This document shows positions 10,450 to 20,253 of a DNA stretch of 64,000 nt, piece after piece. The stretch lies in assembly GCA_032622095.1 (NCBI GenBank), contig CP136068.1, positions 147,633,365-147,697,364 on the forward strand, read 5' to 3'. The DNA comes from Siphonodentalium dalli (Eukaryota > Mollusca > Scaphopoda > Gadilida > Siphonodentaliidae). Position numbers and translations under genes: made by a program. The notes under the pieces are model-generated. The model had not been told where the DNA came from and made no database searches. It saw nothing but the letters and a program-made list of their open reading frames with translations. How positions within the stretch are numbered: position 1 is the stretch's first letter; each line of letters starts with the position of its first letter.

Positions 10450-10986
10450 TTAGAGGCGCTTGACGACTTGGATAAAGAAGTTATTTAGTACCCTCGATCC
10501 CTCATCATTTATATGTAACCCCCCATCGTAATTCGCGTACATCCTTCTCAAAGGGCAACCATTATGGAAGTCCATGAATGCTCTGTAGGTACGAACGAAT
10601 TGCACACCTTTGAAAACACAAACTTTACGAATTACCCGATTGCAAGCCACAACATGCTTTTGTGAATGACAAAAATCAACCGGTCGAGGCAATATGGCCG
10701 AAAAGGTAATGCTACAGTTAGAATATTTCTTGATTTTTGCTATCAAACCGGTGGCAGCTGCCTCCATTTCCTTTACAGCATATCGCCAGATGTCATTAGT
10801 CCCAATATGTATAATAAGGTAATCACAGTTCAAATCCACTTCCCTTTTTTCAATCATACTCGAAATCCGACCAAATGTCGCTCCCGAAATACACTGGACG
10901 TCTGTCCAATGAATACCAGAAATTCCCTTCACGATGGAATCCCCCACAACTTTTACCAGCTTAGGAGAACACTTTCCTGTAATCAA
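10450..10986 (-). CDS. SGNH/GDSL hydrolase-like domain of Ngaro-like element
   Basis: 178 codons, intact. Block I is VVGDSIVKG with the putative nucleophile Ser17; block III is HIGTND with Asn64; block V is YDGGLHIND with His158 and an Asp four residues before it. These are the elements of the SGNH esterase fold. Known Ngaro-type elements, and some CR1 LINEs in their ORF1, carry such a domain; its role in transposition is unsettled. It lies downstream of the tyrosine recombinase on the same strand, which fits an Ngaro layout. It is the only undamaged frame of the element, so it may be under different constraint or simply lucky. Confidence 0.75.
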   Translation of the reverse strand: MITGKCSPKLVKVVGDSIVKGISGIHWTDVQCISGATFGRISSMIEKREVDLNCDYLIIHIGTNDIWRYAVKEMEAAATGLIAKIKKYSNCSITFSAILPRPVDFCHSQKHVVACNRVIRKVCVFKGVQFVRTYRAFMDFHNGCPLRRMYANYDGGLHINDEGSRVLNNFFIQVVKRL

Positions 10987-11104
10987 AGTGTTTCAACGTT
11001 TCAAACAATTATATAATAATGATACATAAACGTCAATATGTACAAATTATGACAAAATATTCATAATACCCCAGATTCTATAGAATCTTAATCCTTGTCC
11101 CTAC
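10987..11104. other. Spacer between recombinase and hydrolase frames
   Basis: AT-rich, no motif seen. Confidence 0.4.
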
Positions 11105-12100
11105 ATGTATTCAAGGCAGAGTGGATCGTTGTGCATCAAAATTCTTAATACCATTTCTGAACACTTCTCCAATCTTGCGCCGATCTTGTTGAGAAATCTC
11201 AAGATATGTCATATAGCAATCACTCTTCCAGTCCCCATGAATTTTTATCAACTCCAAAAACTTCACACTGAAAAGCGAAAGTGCACCCCCCCCCCCCTTC
11301 TGAAACTATGGGACGAAAACAAGGTTGGATCCAGACCAATAAGAGCTACCCTGTAACCCTAGACCTTAGGAATTTTTGGAACTTCTGATATATAAGTGGT
11401 TTATTATTTACCATGAAAGCCGCTGAAGAATCATTTGCCGGATTTAAATGTATCATATTCTTATAGGCGAGAACCGGACAGAGGGGCGATGACTCAATTG
11501 CTACTAACGGAATTACTAACTTCCGTGTTCCAAACTGATTAGTTTTACTCCACGAAAAGGTTACATGAAGTATATCTAACGATATTGAAAGATCTTTTCT
11601 ACAAAGCTGTTTGTTTCCGTCAAATTTCGAAACACTGACCGGTAAGAAATTGGATTTACGTCCAAATGTGAAAAAACATCAGAATGAACAAACACCATGC
11701 AGTAAGTTGCCTGTGCCGGATTTGTGATATTTATTGTATTAAAATTCTTCTTTAATATGTCAATAGTTATCGGGGCAGCTCTACGAACCTCTCTAGGTTT
11801 TAACCTTCGGAGACCTCGACAAACTAATCCCACATGATATATATATGTTGGAAATTTGTGATTAGTAAAGAGATGCAAGGTTTTCACACCAGCTAAATAA
11901 TTCCGAATGGATTCTGTTGATTGAAAAGAATGACTTAGAAACTGTGCGTACAAACACAAATTATCCGCTTCAGCTGGTAAGGCTCGAAGTTAAAAAAAAA
12001 CTCACAAAACAAAAGATACGATTCAAACTGTAGTCTGAGATTTTTCAACGGCAAAGGCTGCCTTTGTTGAGTGTGTGAAACTTCCTTCTTGAGATATTTC
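11105..12100 (-). pseudogene. Tyrosine recombinase of Ngaro-like element, frameshifted
   Basis: Starts near 12100 with the N-terminal core-binding text (FESYLLFCEFF), then an open stretch 11959-11576 (LCLYAQFLSHSFQSTESIRN, YLAGVKTLHLF). It continues in other frames: WSKTNQFGTRKL and PVLAYKNM at 11400-11550, HSFRRG at 11310-11296 and HGDWKSDCYMTYL at 11239-11205. HSFRRG supplies the catalytic His and Arg, HGDW the second His/Trp position, and Tyr (codon 11215-11213) the nucleophile. A run of twelve C at 11286-11297, inside the HSFRRG region, accounts for one frameshift. In DIRS elements this enzyme integrates a circular cDNA without target duplication. Confidence 0.8.
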
Positions 12101-12137
12101 AATTCATCTGAAATTGAAAATTAATGCACGATCCTCT

Positions 12138-12449
12138 CTACCAAGAATGTAAAACTGAAAATTGTTCTTGCGAGACAAGAACACGTCTCATTCGTTTTGG
12201 GTCATACATTCGGAAAAACTCCGCCGATGATTTCGGTGACCACCTAGACAAACAATCTGAAGCTCTATTATTTCGCCCACTAATGTGTACTGCTCTTATT
12301 TGAAATTCACCACAGGCTGCTATGAATAGAATTTCTCTCAAACATTTCTGTAGGAATTTGTCACGCGTCTTTCCCGAATTTACAACTGTCACTGAAACCA
12401 AATTATCACAGTGAACTAATAATTTCTGCCCTCTAAACTTTTCACCCAA
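12138..12449 (-). pseudogene. RNase H C-terminal half of the Ngaro-like pol
   Basis: Overlaps the end of the RT frame in another frame, so one frameshift lies between about 12416 and 12449. Motifs are LLVHCDNLVSV (an Asp of the RNase H site) and HISGRNNRASDCLSRW, the closing DIRS-type pattern with Asp-x-LSR. It belongs to the same polyprotein as the RT frame. Confidence 0.78.
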
Positions 12450-13804
12450 ATTTTAAGGCAAACACAAACAGTCAAAAGCTCAAGGCAATTAATGTTCAAC
12501 AACTGTTTACGTATGTCATCGGGAAAGACCTCGTGCATGTATTCCCCCAAACACACTCCTCCACATCCAGTAAGTGTGGAGTTGCATGATAGAGTCCCAT
12601 CCGGGGCTGTCCATTCTTCCACATCCATCATGGAAGCGCCATTATATTTAAACATAAAGTTTGACCACCAATTGAAATCGTTCCTGATATAATTTGGAAT
12701 TTCATGTTTCACTTCTCGATCTAAGGACATAGTTCTGAGCCAACACAGTAATCGTGAAACATATATCCTACCTGGTTTAACACAAGAGGCTATAAAATGC
12801 AACTTTCTTAGTATTGATTCCAGTTCTCTACGAGTGGCAATTCGCCTCTTAATCCAATCTTGCAAATTACCAGCTATTTCTAACAACTTACTTTGTGTAA
12901 TTGACAATGTTAAATTATCTTTGTCAAACAAAATCCCAAGAAAAGTCATTTGTGTACAGGGTGGGCATGCTTTACTTTCAGATTCTTCAAGACCACATTG
13001 TTTTAACACTTCTCGCAAACATTCAAAACCAGCATTTGCCAAATCCGGAGTAAATGCCCCGGCGAGATCATCGAGATAATTAACAATGGCAAATTGTTTA
13101 TTTTCCATGATGAAGGTGACAGAGTTGGTTGCCCGTTGACATATGTATGCCGCTGACCGAAGTCCCATGCTTAAAACCAGATCAAAGTAAACCAGACCGT
13201 CCCACTTGAAACCCAGTAAATCAATGTCACCTGGGTCTATGCGAAAAAGACGGTATGCTTTACGAAGATCTCGTTTATATAATAAAGAGTGAATACCATT
13301 GTTTTTCACGAGAACAACTAAACTATCAATTGAAGGATATGTTACATGTATTTGTTCATCTAAATATGAATCTTTCGGAATTCGGCTATTAACTGAAGTG
13401 CCCTCGGGGAGACTTAAATCCATAATTATGCGTCTCTCCGTAAAATCCTTCTTCTCCACTGTATTCAAAGGTGATAAAAACATCGATTTGAAGTGACACA
13501 TTTTAAAAGGACCCAAAATTCTATTTAATGACAATTCTTTCTTTATATATTCAGAAACTTCTACTCGAAAATCTGTTGCACCTTTGTGATTGCGAACTTT
13601 CGCGTTCGCACCATGCTCTCCGATATAACCAATGGGAAATCCATATTCCAACAAATCACATAATTGCTTATCATGATAGTCATACTCTGAAAACATCTGT
13701 CTAAAGTAAACAATGTTCAAATTTGAAGGTATTGAAATTTTACACTTCAAATGATTCGGAGCACCAGACGCTCTTATCAACAAATGAGCCTCAACAATGT
13801 CCAA
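12416..13804 (-). CDS. Reverse transcriptase of Ngaro/DIRS-like element
   Basis: 462 codons open. Order: EYGFPIGY near residue 53 (the entry motif typical of DIRS RTs), RRIIMDLSLP at 125-133, catalytic Asp179 in LLYKRDLRKAYR, FDLVLSMGLRSA near 207-218, YLDD at 243-246, MTFLGILFD near 287, then the start of RNase H (LLNINCLELLTV). No start Met is needed at 13804: codons remain open upstream (CTQLDIVEAH) until a TGA in the gag relic at about 13850. The RT copies element RNA into cDNA. All catalytic residues are present. RNase H continues after a frameshift in the preceding entry. Confidence 0.88.
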   Translation of the reverse strand: MDIVEAHLLIRASGAPNHLKCKISIPSNLNIVYFRQMFSEYDYHDKQLCDLLEYGFPIGYIGEHGANAKVRNHKGATDFRVEVSEYIKKELSLNRILGPFKMCHFKSMFLSPLNTVEKKDFTERRIIMDLSLPEGTSVNSRIPKDSYLDEQIHVTYPSIDSLVVLVKNNGIHSLLYKRDLRKAYRLFRIDPGDIDLLGFKWDGLVYFDLVLSMGLRSAAYICQRATNSVTFIMENKQFAIVNYLDDLAGAFTPDLANAGFECLREVLKQCGLEESESKACPPCTQMTFLGILFDKDNLTLSITQSKLLEIAGNLQDWIKRRIATRRELESILRKLHFIASCVKPGRIYVSRLLCWLRTMSLDREVKHEIPNYIRNDFNWWSNFMFKYNGASMMDVEEWTAPDGTLSCNSTLTGCGGVCLGEYMHEVFPDDIRKQLLNINCLELLTVCVCLKIWVKSLEGRNY

Positions 13805-13849
13805 CTGTGTGCAGTTTAAACTAACCCGATTTGGTTCAGTTTTCTCATT

Positions 13850-14036
13850 AAGTCACAAAACATTGCCGCGCTGTCCAGAATTCCCAAAATGCGGACAAGC
13901 GCTTGAACTTTCAGCATGTTCGATCTTATTTTTGTCCCTAATAAGACAAGCTGCACAAATGTGATTTGCTAATCTAGATACTCCATTTATTACCTTTGTG
14001 TATGTGAACACTTCTGACGCTGATAATCAGAACAAA
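13850..14036 (-). pseudogene. 3' part of gag with CCHC-like knuckle
   Basis: Minus-strand text WFCSDYQRQKC near the palindrome border, then in another frame HICAACLIRDKNKIEH and SSACPHFGN. The spacing C-x2-C-x8-H-x7-C resembles a gag nucleic-acid-binding knuckle. It is separated from the gag start (18450-18865) by the 4.4-kb insertion. A TGA near 13850 parts it from the RT frame. Confidence 0.5.
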
Positions 14037-17000
14037 ACCAGCAGTCAGATGCTCGTAGCCCGTTTATATATAACCATGGGTATATGCGAAAAATACACAA
14101 CGAAAAGACACTCCACAGTTTGGATCGAAAAGTCTTGCCCTGTGTATTTTGATGTTGAATTTTTTGACAATCGGTCTTCCGTATCATTTCTACAACACAA
14201 TTATCGTCTTACTTGCAGCACGACTTTATCGTGTGATCGTCACGGAAGCGTTTTCTTTCAGAGTATGGTTAATACATTACCGCCGGTGAAGTGTATTCTC
14301 GGATGAGAAACAAATAGGCCTGTGCCGAGGGCAGAAACTAAAGTTGCGAGAGGCACCCCTGGTTGAGTGTGGGATATTTGGCACTCGAGACTTGGTTAGA
14401 GGGTTTTCGTTGCGGTGGTCTCCACCTTGGAATTTCCAACTGCACCCCACCCCATTGAACCACACCAAACTCATAAGTTTGCGTAAATCAATTTGCACCC
14501 CCCCTTTAATTTTTCCCAAATGTTCCCTCACAGACTACCAGATGATAGACTATTCCAAATGAACCAGTAATATGTTCGGCCCAGTATGAGATTAAAACAT
14601 CTTAACATCCAGTGGTATAACACCACAAAATTTACTCCCCGATCTATTTTTTCTTAAATTAATTAGCGAGTAACCACTGGCAATGACACAGAACACACGG
14701 GTCGGCCGATGGTTAGGCCCGATGTGAGAACATTTTTTGAAATATGAACATGAACATTTGACAATCCTATAGCACAGACCGGCCTCAAGTTTTCCAATTC
14801 TGGGACATTATTAACCTGACACTCACCCATAGGTTTCAAAATTGCCAACTGATGGCCATTTGAGTCCATAATTTTGCAATTGAAAGGGAAATATGCAAAT
14901 GTTGATCTAAAAACAACAACTTCGTCACTAAGAAAGTGTTGGAAAATCAAACTACGAGAACAATTTCAACCTAATTTTGGTGTGAATTTTCCAATTAATT
15001 TTGCTCGGGGTATTAGGTATGACTACAATTGGGGGGGGTAAGACCCCTGCATAACCACCCCTATCGACAAGTCCCTACTTGACACCCCATCCTAATAATC
15101 GATACCAAGTTATGTTGGGTGGCACACGGGGGGAGTTAGGGGCTACATCCCAGCCCTGTCGGGGAGTCATAGCCATCCCCCGTCGGTGAGTTATGTAATG
15201 GTCAACCCGGCAGCTAAAGCCCGCCCCCTGTCGGGGATATCCTGGTGCAACCCCTGTTTGAAATCATATAAAACTTTTAAACAAGAAGACCACATATTGA
15301 GCAGAAATCAGGGGGAAATGAGCTCTCGTAACCACAAAAGTGCACTAAAGACATCCCAATAAATCCAAATTAGATGCAACCACATATTGTATATATATAT
15401 GGTATTGTTCTGTTTGCCTCTCTATGTCCAGGGACGTGGCTATATGGTTTCCGTTAGGGGTGTCCACCATGGGAAATTTCAACTGCACCCCCTTGAATCA
15501 GAATCACCCCAAACACAAATTCCATTTGCACCATCCCCCTTGTACATCAGTGCTCACGCCTACTATCCTATATATATCCTATATATATTTTTTTAAACAT
15601 GGTTCTATATTCCAGGTTTGAAAATTCAGATAGTTTAACCTGAACAATTGCATAAATCATAACATCTAATGGTCTAACTCCAGACAAATGCCCACGGCTA
15701 CGGGCAAGAGGCGGGGACACACCGGGTTGACCATGGTTCTTCGGCCCGGTGTGAGACATTTTTTTAAACTATAAAAGAAAATATTAAACCCTAGCATGCA
15801 TCTAGACTGGCCTCAACTGAACCTTTCCTGGTGTTGGAAATTTCAAACCTCATACTCCCCCTCAGGTTGGAAAACTCTCCAACTGATGACTATTTCAGTC
15901 CACAAGTTTGACCAAATGAAGTAAAATATTGTTTTGTTAAACTAATAAGCAGTTTTGTATTGGCCACGGGGAAGGGACAATGACAACGATAGTCGGCCCG
16001 GTGTGCAAATTGTTTTTAATCTGAACAAGAGAATCTCAAAATCCTAGCATCTGGACTAGCCTCAAACCTTCCTAGAGGTGGACATTTCAAACCTGACACC
16101 CCCACTTAGGTTGGAAAATTTTAACTGATGACAATTCCAATGACAATGTTGACCAAATGCATGACAATATTGTTTTCTTAAATTTACTAGCAGTTTTTTG
16201 ACTGGCCACGGGGGGAGGGACCAGGACACAAACTGTCCAAGTGTTGGAAATTTCCAACCTGTCACCCTCCTAAGGTTGGAAATTTCCGACTGATGACCAT
16301 TTTAGTCCAAAATATTTACCAAAAATAGGAATATATGCAAATAAATTGTTTGAAAATCAAACTACAAGAATATTTTCAACTTAATGTTGGTGTGAAATTT
16401 CCAACTAATGTTTTGGCAGGTATGAAATTTCCAACTGTTGAACATTTTGACCAAATGTGAGACACCCCAACCCCCCTGTCGCCACGTCTCTGTCTATATC
16501 ATATAAATACTTTTTCTAAAAACCCTTAAACCAACTCGACGTGCTCCTGTTGCGCAAATTCTAGTATAAAAAGTGCGTCTATCATTTCAGACAAAGTTCA
16601 AACAGTAAATGTGACCAGACAAGACATAGAAACCGCTAATAGCATATTACCAATCTGACAACACCAGTCGAACATGATTACCTTTCAAAGCAATAACACC
16701 GGGCACCATGTTACGGACAACCACAGGCACGCACACCATGGATAAATACACGGTAAAAAGAACGGCGTTTTTTGTGTACGGTTATATCTGGCATATACCC
16801 ATGGTTATATATAAACGGGCTACGAGCATCTGACAGTCAGATGCTCGTAGCCCGTTTATATATAACCATGGGTATATGCCAGATATAACCCTACAAAAAA
16901 AACAACGCCGTTCTGTTGACCGTGTATTTATCCATGGTGTGTGTGTCTGTGGTTGTCCGTAACCTAGTGCCCGGTGTTATTGCTTTGAAAGGTAATCATG

Positions 17001-18448
17001 TTCGACTGGTGTTGTTAGATTGGTAATGAGATTAGCGGTTACTTTGTCTTGTCTGGTCATATTTACTGTTTGAACTTTTCTGAAATAGACGCACTTTTTA
17101 TACTAGAATTTTCGCAACAGGAGAGCAGGGAACTCGCACGTTGAGTTGGTTTAAGGGTTTTTAGAAAAAGTATTTATATGATTATATAGAGGCAAACAGA
17201 ACGATACCATATATATACTATATGCGATTGCATCCAATTTGGATTTATTGGGATGTCTTTGCCACTTTGGTCTCCAATATATCCCCGACGCAGGGGCTAT
17301 ACGATTCCCCGACAGGTGGGCCGGGCTTTAGCTACCGTACCGGGTTGACCATTGCAGATCTCACCGATGGGGGGGTGACTATCCCTCCCCGACATGGTGG
17401 GGTTGTAGGCTTGTAGCTCTCTGACTCCTCACCGGGTGCCACCCAACATTATTTAGTATCGATGATTTCTTGTCTTCAGTGAATGCAAGACCGCGCTCTT
17501 ATCATGGGGTGCCAAGCAGGGACGTGTCGACGGGGTGGTTATGCAGGGGTCTTACCTCCCCAAACTGTAGTCAAATCTAATGCAACATTAATTAAAAAAT
17601 TCACACCAAAATTAGGTTGAAATTTTTCTCGTAGTTTGATTATCCAACAATTTCTTAGTGACGAATTTGTTGTTTTTAGACCAACAGTTGCATATTTCCA
17701 TTTCATTTGCAAAATTATGCACTGAAATGGCCATCAGTTGACAATTTTCAAACCTAAGGGTGAGTGTCAGGTTAAAAATTTCCCCGAATTGGAAAGTTTG
17801 AGGCCAGTCTAGATGCTAGGATTGTCAAATTTTCATTTTCATATTTTCAAAATGTTCTCACATCGGTCTAACCATCGGCCGACCCGTGTGTTCTGTGTCC
17901 TTGCCAGTAGTTACTTTCTAATTAATTTAAGAAAAAATAAATTGGGGTGTAAATTTGTCTGGCGTTATACCACTAGATGTTAGGATTTTTATTATCTCAT
18001 ACTGGGCCGAACCATCCTTTTCAACCCCCCCCCCCTTGCATGACCAGTGGCCACAAGACTACTGGTCCATTCATAATAGGTTACCGTCTAGTACCAACGA
18101 AAACCCTTTAGCCAAGTCCCGAGTGCCAAATTTTCCAGACTCAACCAGCGGTTCCCCTCGCAACTTAGTTTCTGCTATTTATCCGAAAATACACTTCACC
18201 GGCGGCAATATATTGACCATACTCTGAATGAAAACGCTTCCGTGGCGATCACACGATAACGTCGTGCTGCAAGTGAGACTATAATTGTGTAGTAGAAATG
18301 ATACGGAAGACCGATTGTCAAAAAACGCAACATAAAAAAACACAGGACAAGGCTTATCGATCCGAACTGTGGAGTGTGTTTTCGTTGTGTATTTCTCGAA
18401 TATACCCATGGTTATATATAAACAGGCTACGAGCATCTGACTGCTGGT
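14037..18448. mobile_element. Giant palindromic (foldback) element, 2.8-kb and 1.6-kb arms
   Basis: Starts ACCAGCAGTCAGATGCTCG and ends with its exact complement. The two arms meet at a one-base centre, 16835, flanked by 55-bp perfect arms (16780-16834 and 16836-16890). The left arm (14037-16834) and right arm (16836-18448) match block by block over their whole length, e.g. CACACGGGTCGGCCGATGG, GGTAAGACCCCTGCATAACC, TTTCTAAAAACCCTTAAACC. The left arm is longer mainly by the 1.06-kb insertion at 15429-16492. The motif CAGATGCTCGTAGCCCG occurs at both ends and twice at the centre, as if two copies sit head to head. Apparent frames in the arms mirror each other and carry no known domain. Confidence 0.88.
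15429..16492. mobile_element. hAT-type non-autonomous insertion in the left palindrome arm
   Basis: Ends CAGGGACGTGGC ... GCCACGTCTCTG, flanked by TCTATGTC (15421-15428) and TCTATATC (16493-16500), an 8-bp duplication with one change. The other arm of the palindrome lacks the insert (site near 17180-17195), which proves an insertion. The interior carries about three ~250-265-bp tandem units built on GGCCACGGGG, TCGGCCCGGTGTG and GGTTGGAAATTT. It is non-coding. Part of it (15570-15770) is also found, inverted, at 49290-49550. Confidence 0.82.
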
Positions 18449-18449
18449 A

Positions 18450-18865
18450 TCATCACGCCAGGTATTCTGATTGTGCTCTATGCGTCTAATGAAGGCCGCA
18501 TAATAGTTCAAAAGCGCCTTCCACTCATAAATTTCATACATATAGGCAATTTTGTTCAACAAATTTATTCTGCCAGTTTTTTCCCCTGGTGTAATTAACG
18601 TGCTTTTAATAATTTCGGTTTCGCCAGCTACAAACTGATTGAAAGACAGATCATCAAATTTAATGTCTTTGGAAGCAAATTCTAGTTGCAACATTGCTTG
18701 GGGGCATAACTGTGGATTTTTTACCTTATTCTTTTGTTTAGCGGACAACCCTGAGGAAATTTTCTTTCCCAAACAAGACAAAATTTTGGAATCAATTTGT
18801 GAATCAGAATTTTCAGAGTCAGACGAACCTTCGGATTCGGAAGAAGAATAACTATTACTATCCAA
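18450..18865 (-). pseudogene. Gag N-terminal part of Ngaro-like element, split by insertion
   Basis: ATG at 18865 opens MDSNSYSSSESEGSSDSE, an acidic serine-rich leader, then a helical region (LSAKQKNKVKNPQL, FDDLSFNQFVAGE, NKIAYMYEIYEWKALLNYYA) ending RRIEHNQNTWRDD at the palindrome border. Codons read on into the palindrome only by chance. Across the insertion the original protein probably continued into DYQRQKC at 14020. The layout and the position upstream of the RT on the same strand make this gag, although gag sequences are poorly conserved. Confidence 0.6.
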
Positions 18866-19860
18866 CTTGTCCGATCGCCCACGGATGCATATGGGTGTTC
18901 ACTTCATGATATAATGTCCATTTCCGTGGTCAGGCAGTCAGGGGAGGTGCGGTCGGCGCCTTTTTGGATTTCCCGTACCTGGCGGAAACGGCCGCCAGTC
19001 AGGGGTTAACAGTGCCGTGTCCGCTCGAGCTATCGACTTGGGGAATGGAACTTTGGTACATTCGGGTCCATTGTACACGATAGTTCAAACCCCATCTCAC
19101 TCGGATCCCCTAGGGGCGGTCCGGTCGGCGGGTGTTAATTTCGGCGTTTTTGCGTACATTTATAGCGAATTTGGCAGCAGCGTATGGGTTAATTTATTCA
19201 CTTCCGGTGTAGCTAGCGACTTGTCCGATCGTCCATGGATGCATATGGGTATTCACTTCATGATATAATGTCCATTTCCGTGGTCAGGCAGTCAGGGGAG
19301 ATGCGGTCGGCGCCTTTTTGGATTTCCCGCACCTGGCGGAAACGGCCGCCAGTCAGGGGTTAACAGTGCCGTGTCCGCTCGAGCTATCGACTTGGGGATT
19401 GGAAATTTGGTACATTCGGGTCCATTGTACACGATAGTGCAAACCCCATCTCGCTAGGACCTAGGGGCGGTCCGGTCGGCGGGTGTTAATTTCGGCGTTT
19501 TTGCGTACATTTATAGCGAATTCGGCATGCAGCAGCGTATGGGTTAATTTATTAACTTCCGCTACAGCTAGTGACTTGTCCGATCGCCCATGGATGCATT
19601 TGGTTATTCACTTCGTGATATAATGTCCATTTCCGTGGTCAGGCAGTCAGGGGAGGTGCGGTCGGTGCCTTTTTGGATTTCCCTTACCTGGCGGAAACGG
19701 CCGCAAGTTATGGGTTAACAGTGCCGTGTCCGCTCGAGCTATCGACTTGGGGATTGGAACTTTGGTATATTCGGGTCCATTCTACATGATTGTGCAAACC
19801 CCATCTCGCTCGGACCCCTGGGGGCGGTCCGGTCGGGTGCGGTCGGATGCGGTCGGGTTT
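18866..19860 (-). repeat. GC-rich ~353-bp tandem monomers upstream of gag
   Basis: Three head-to-tail units beginning ACTTGTCCGATCG near 18868, 19220 and 19574 (steps of 352 and 354 bp), the last truncated near 19830. Internal landmarks per unit: TCAGGCAGTCAGGGGAG, GGCGGAAACGGCCGC, CGCTCGAGCTATCGACTTGG, GGGCGGTCCGGTCGG. The block is far richer in CpG than its surroundings and abuts the gag ATG on the minus strand. This resembles promoter monomers, as in mouse L1 5' ends. Confidence 0.8.
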
Positions 19861-20253
19861 TAGTAGGACCGATCAGATTAGAGCCAAGTTAATGAATTTC
19901 CACCCGGTCGCGACAGCTGTGAACCCAAAAATGAATTATTTGCCAAATTCAGCGATCCACGACAACTATAGTCGCACGAGATTATCCAGCGATTCAGCTA
20001 TTCACCAGGCAAACGCAGAGCGAGCCATTGTGTGTGATTATAACCCGTGACTGATTTGACATCGACCCATATAATTTGTCGGGTAACAATTTGGCCATGT
20101 TAAGGCAGTAACATACCGGCAATGAGATATTTATAAAATTTTCAGAAAGAGATAACAGAATTATTTATTTCCTCTCTTAGCCTAGATTCATTAATTATTA
20201 TGTATATGGCCAAAATAAAACAATATGTATAAGACTGCGAAAAAGGTGTCTTA
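19861..20253. other. Spacer and left host flank of the long-TIR element
   Basis: No gene. 20205-20253 (ATATGTATAAGACTGCGA...GTGTCTTA) matches the first half of the intact repeat at 33405-33490 and is the left flank of the insertion at 20254. Confidence 0.6.

Larger units (their letters stand above)
10100..19860 (-). mobile_element. Ngaro/DIRS-like tyrosine-recombinase retrotransposon, interrupted
   Basis: In minus-strand order: GC-rich ~350-bp tandem monomers (18866-19860), acidic gag start (18450-18865), a 4.4-kb foreign palindrome (14037-18448), a gag Cys/His relic (13860-13990), RT/RNase H (12138-13804), tyrosine recombinase (about 11100-12100) and an SGNH-hydrolase domain (10450-10986). 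The RT is followed by a tyrosine recombinase with no DDE integrase, which defines the DIRS order. The added SGNH hydrolase points to the Ngaro branch. Outer limits are approximate because the terminal repeats were not found. Several frameshifts and stops make this copy defective. Confidence 0.8.

Noticed and set aside
13998-14306. 102-codon frame repeated in inverse at 18179-18490
   Set aside because: It is produced by the palindrome arms; no domain and no conservation pattern of coding sequence.
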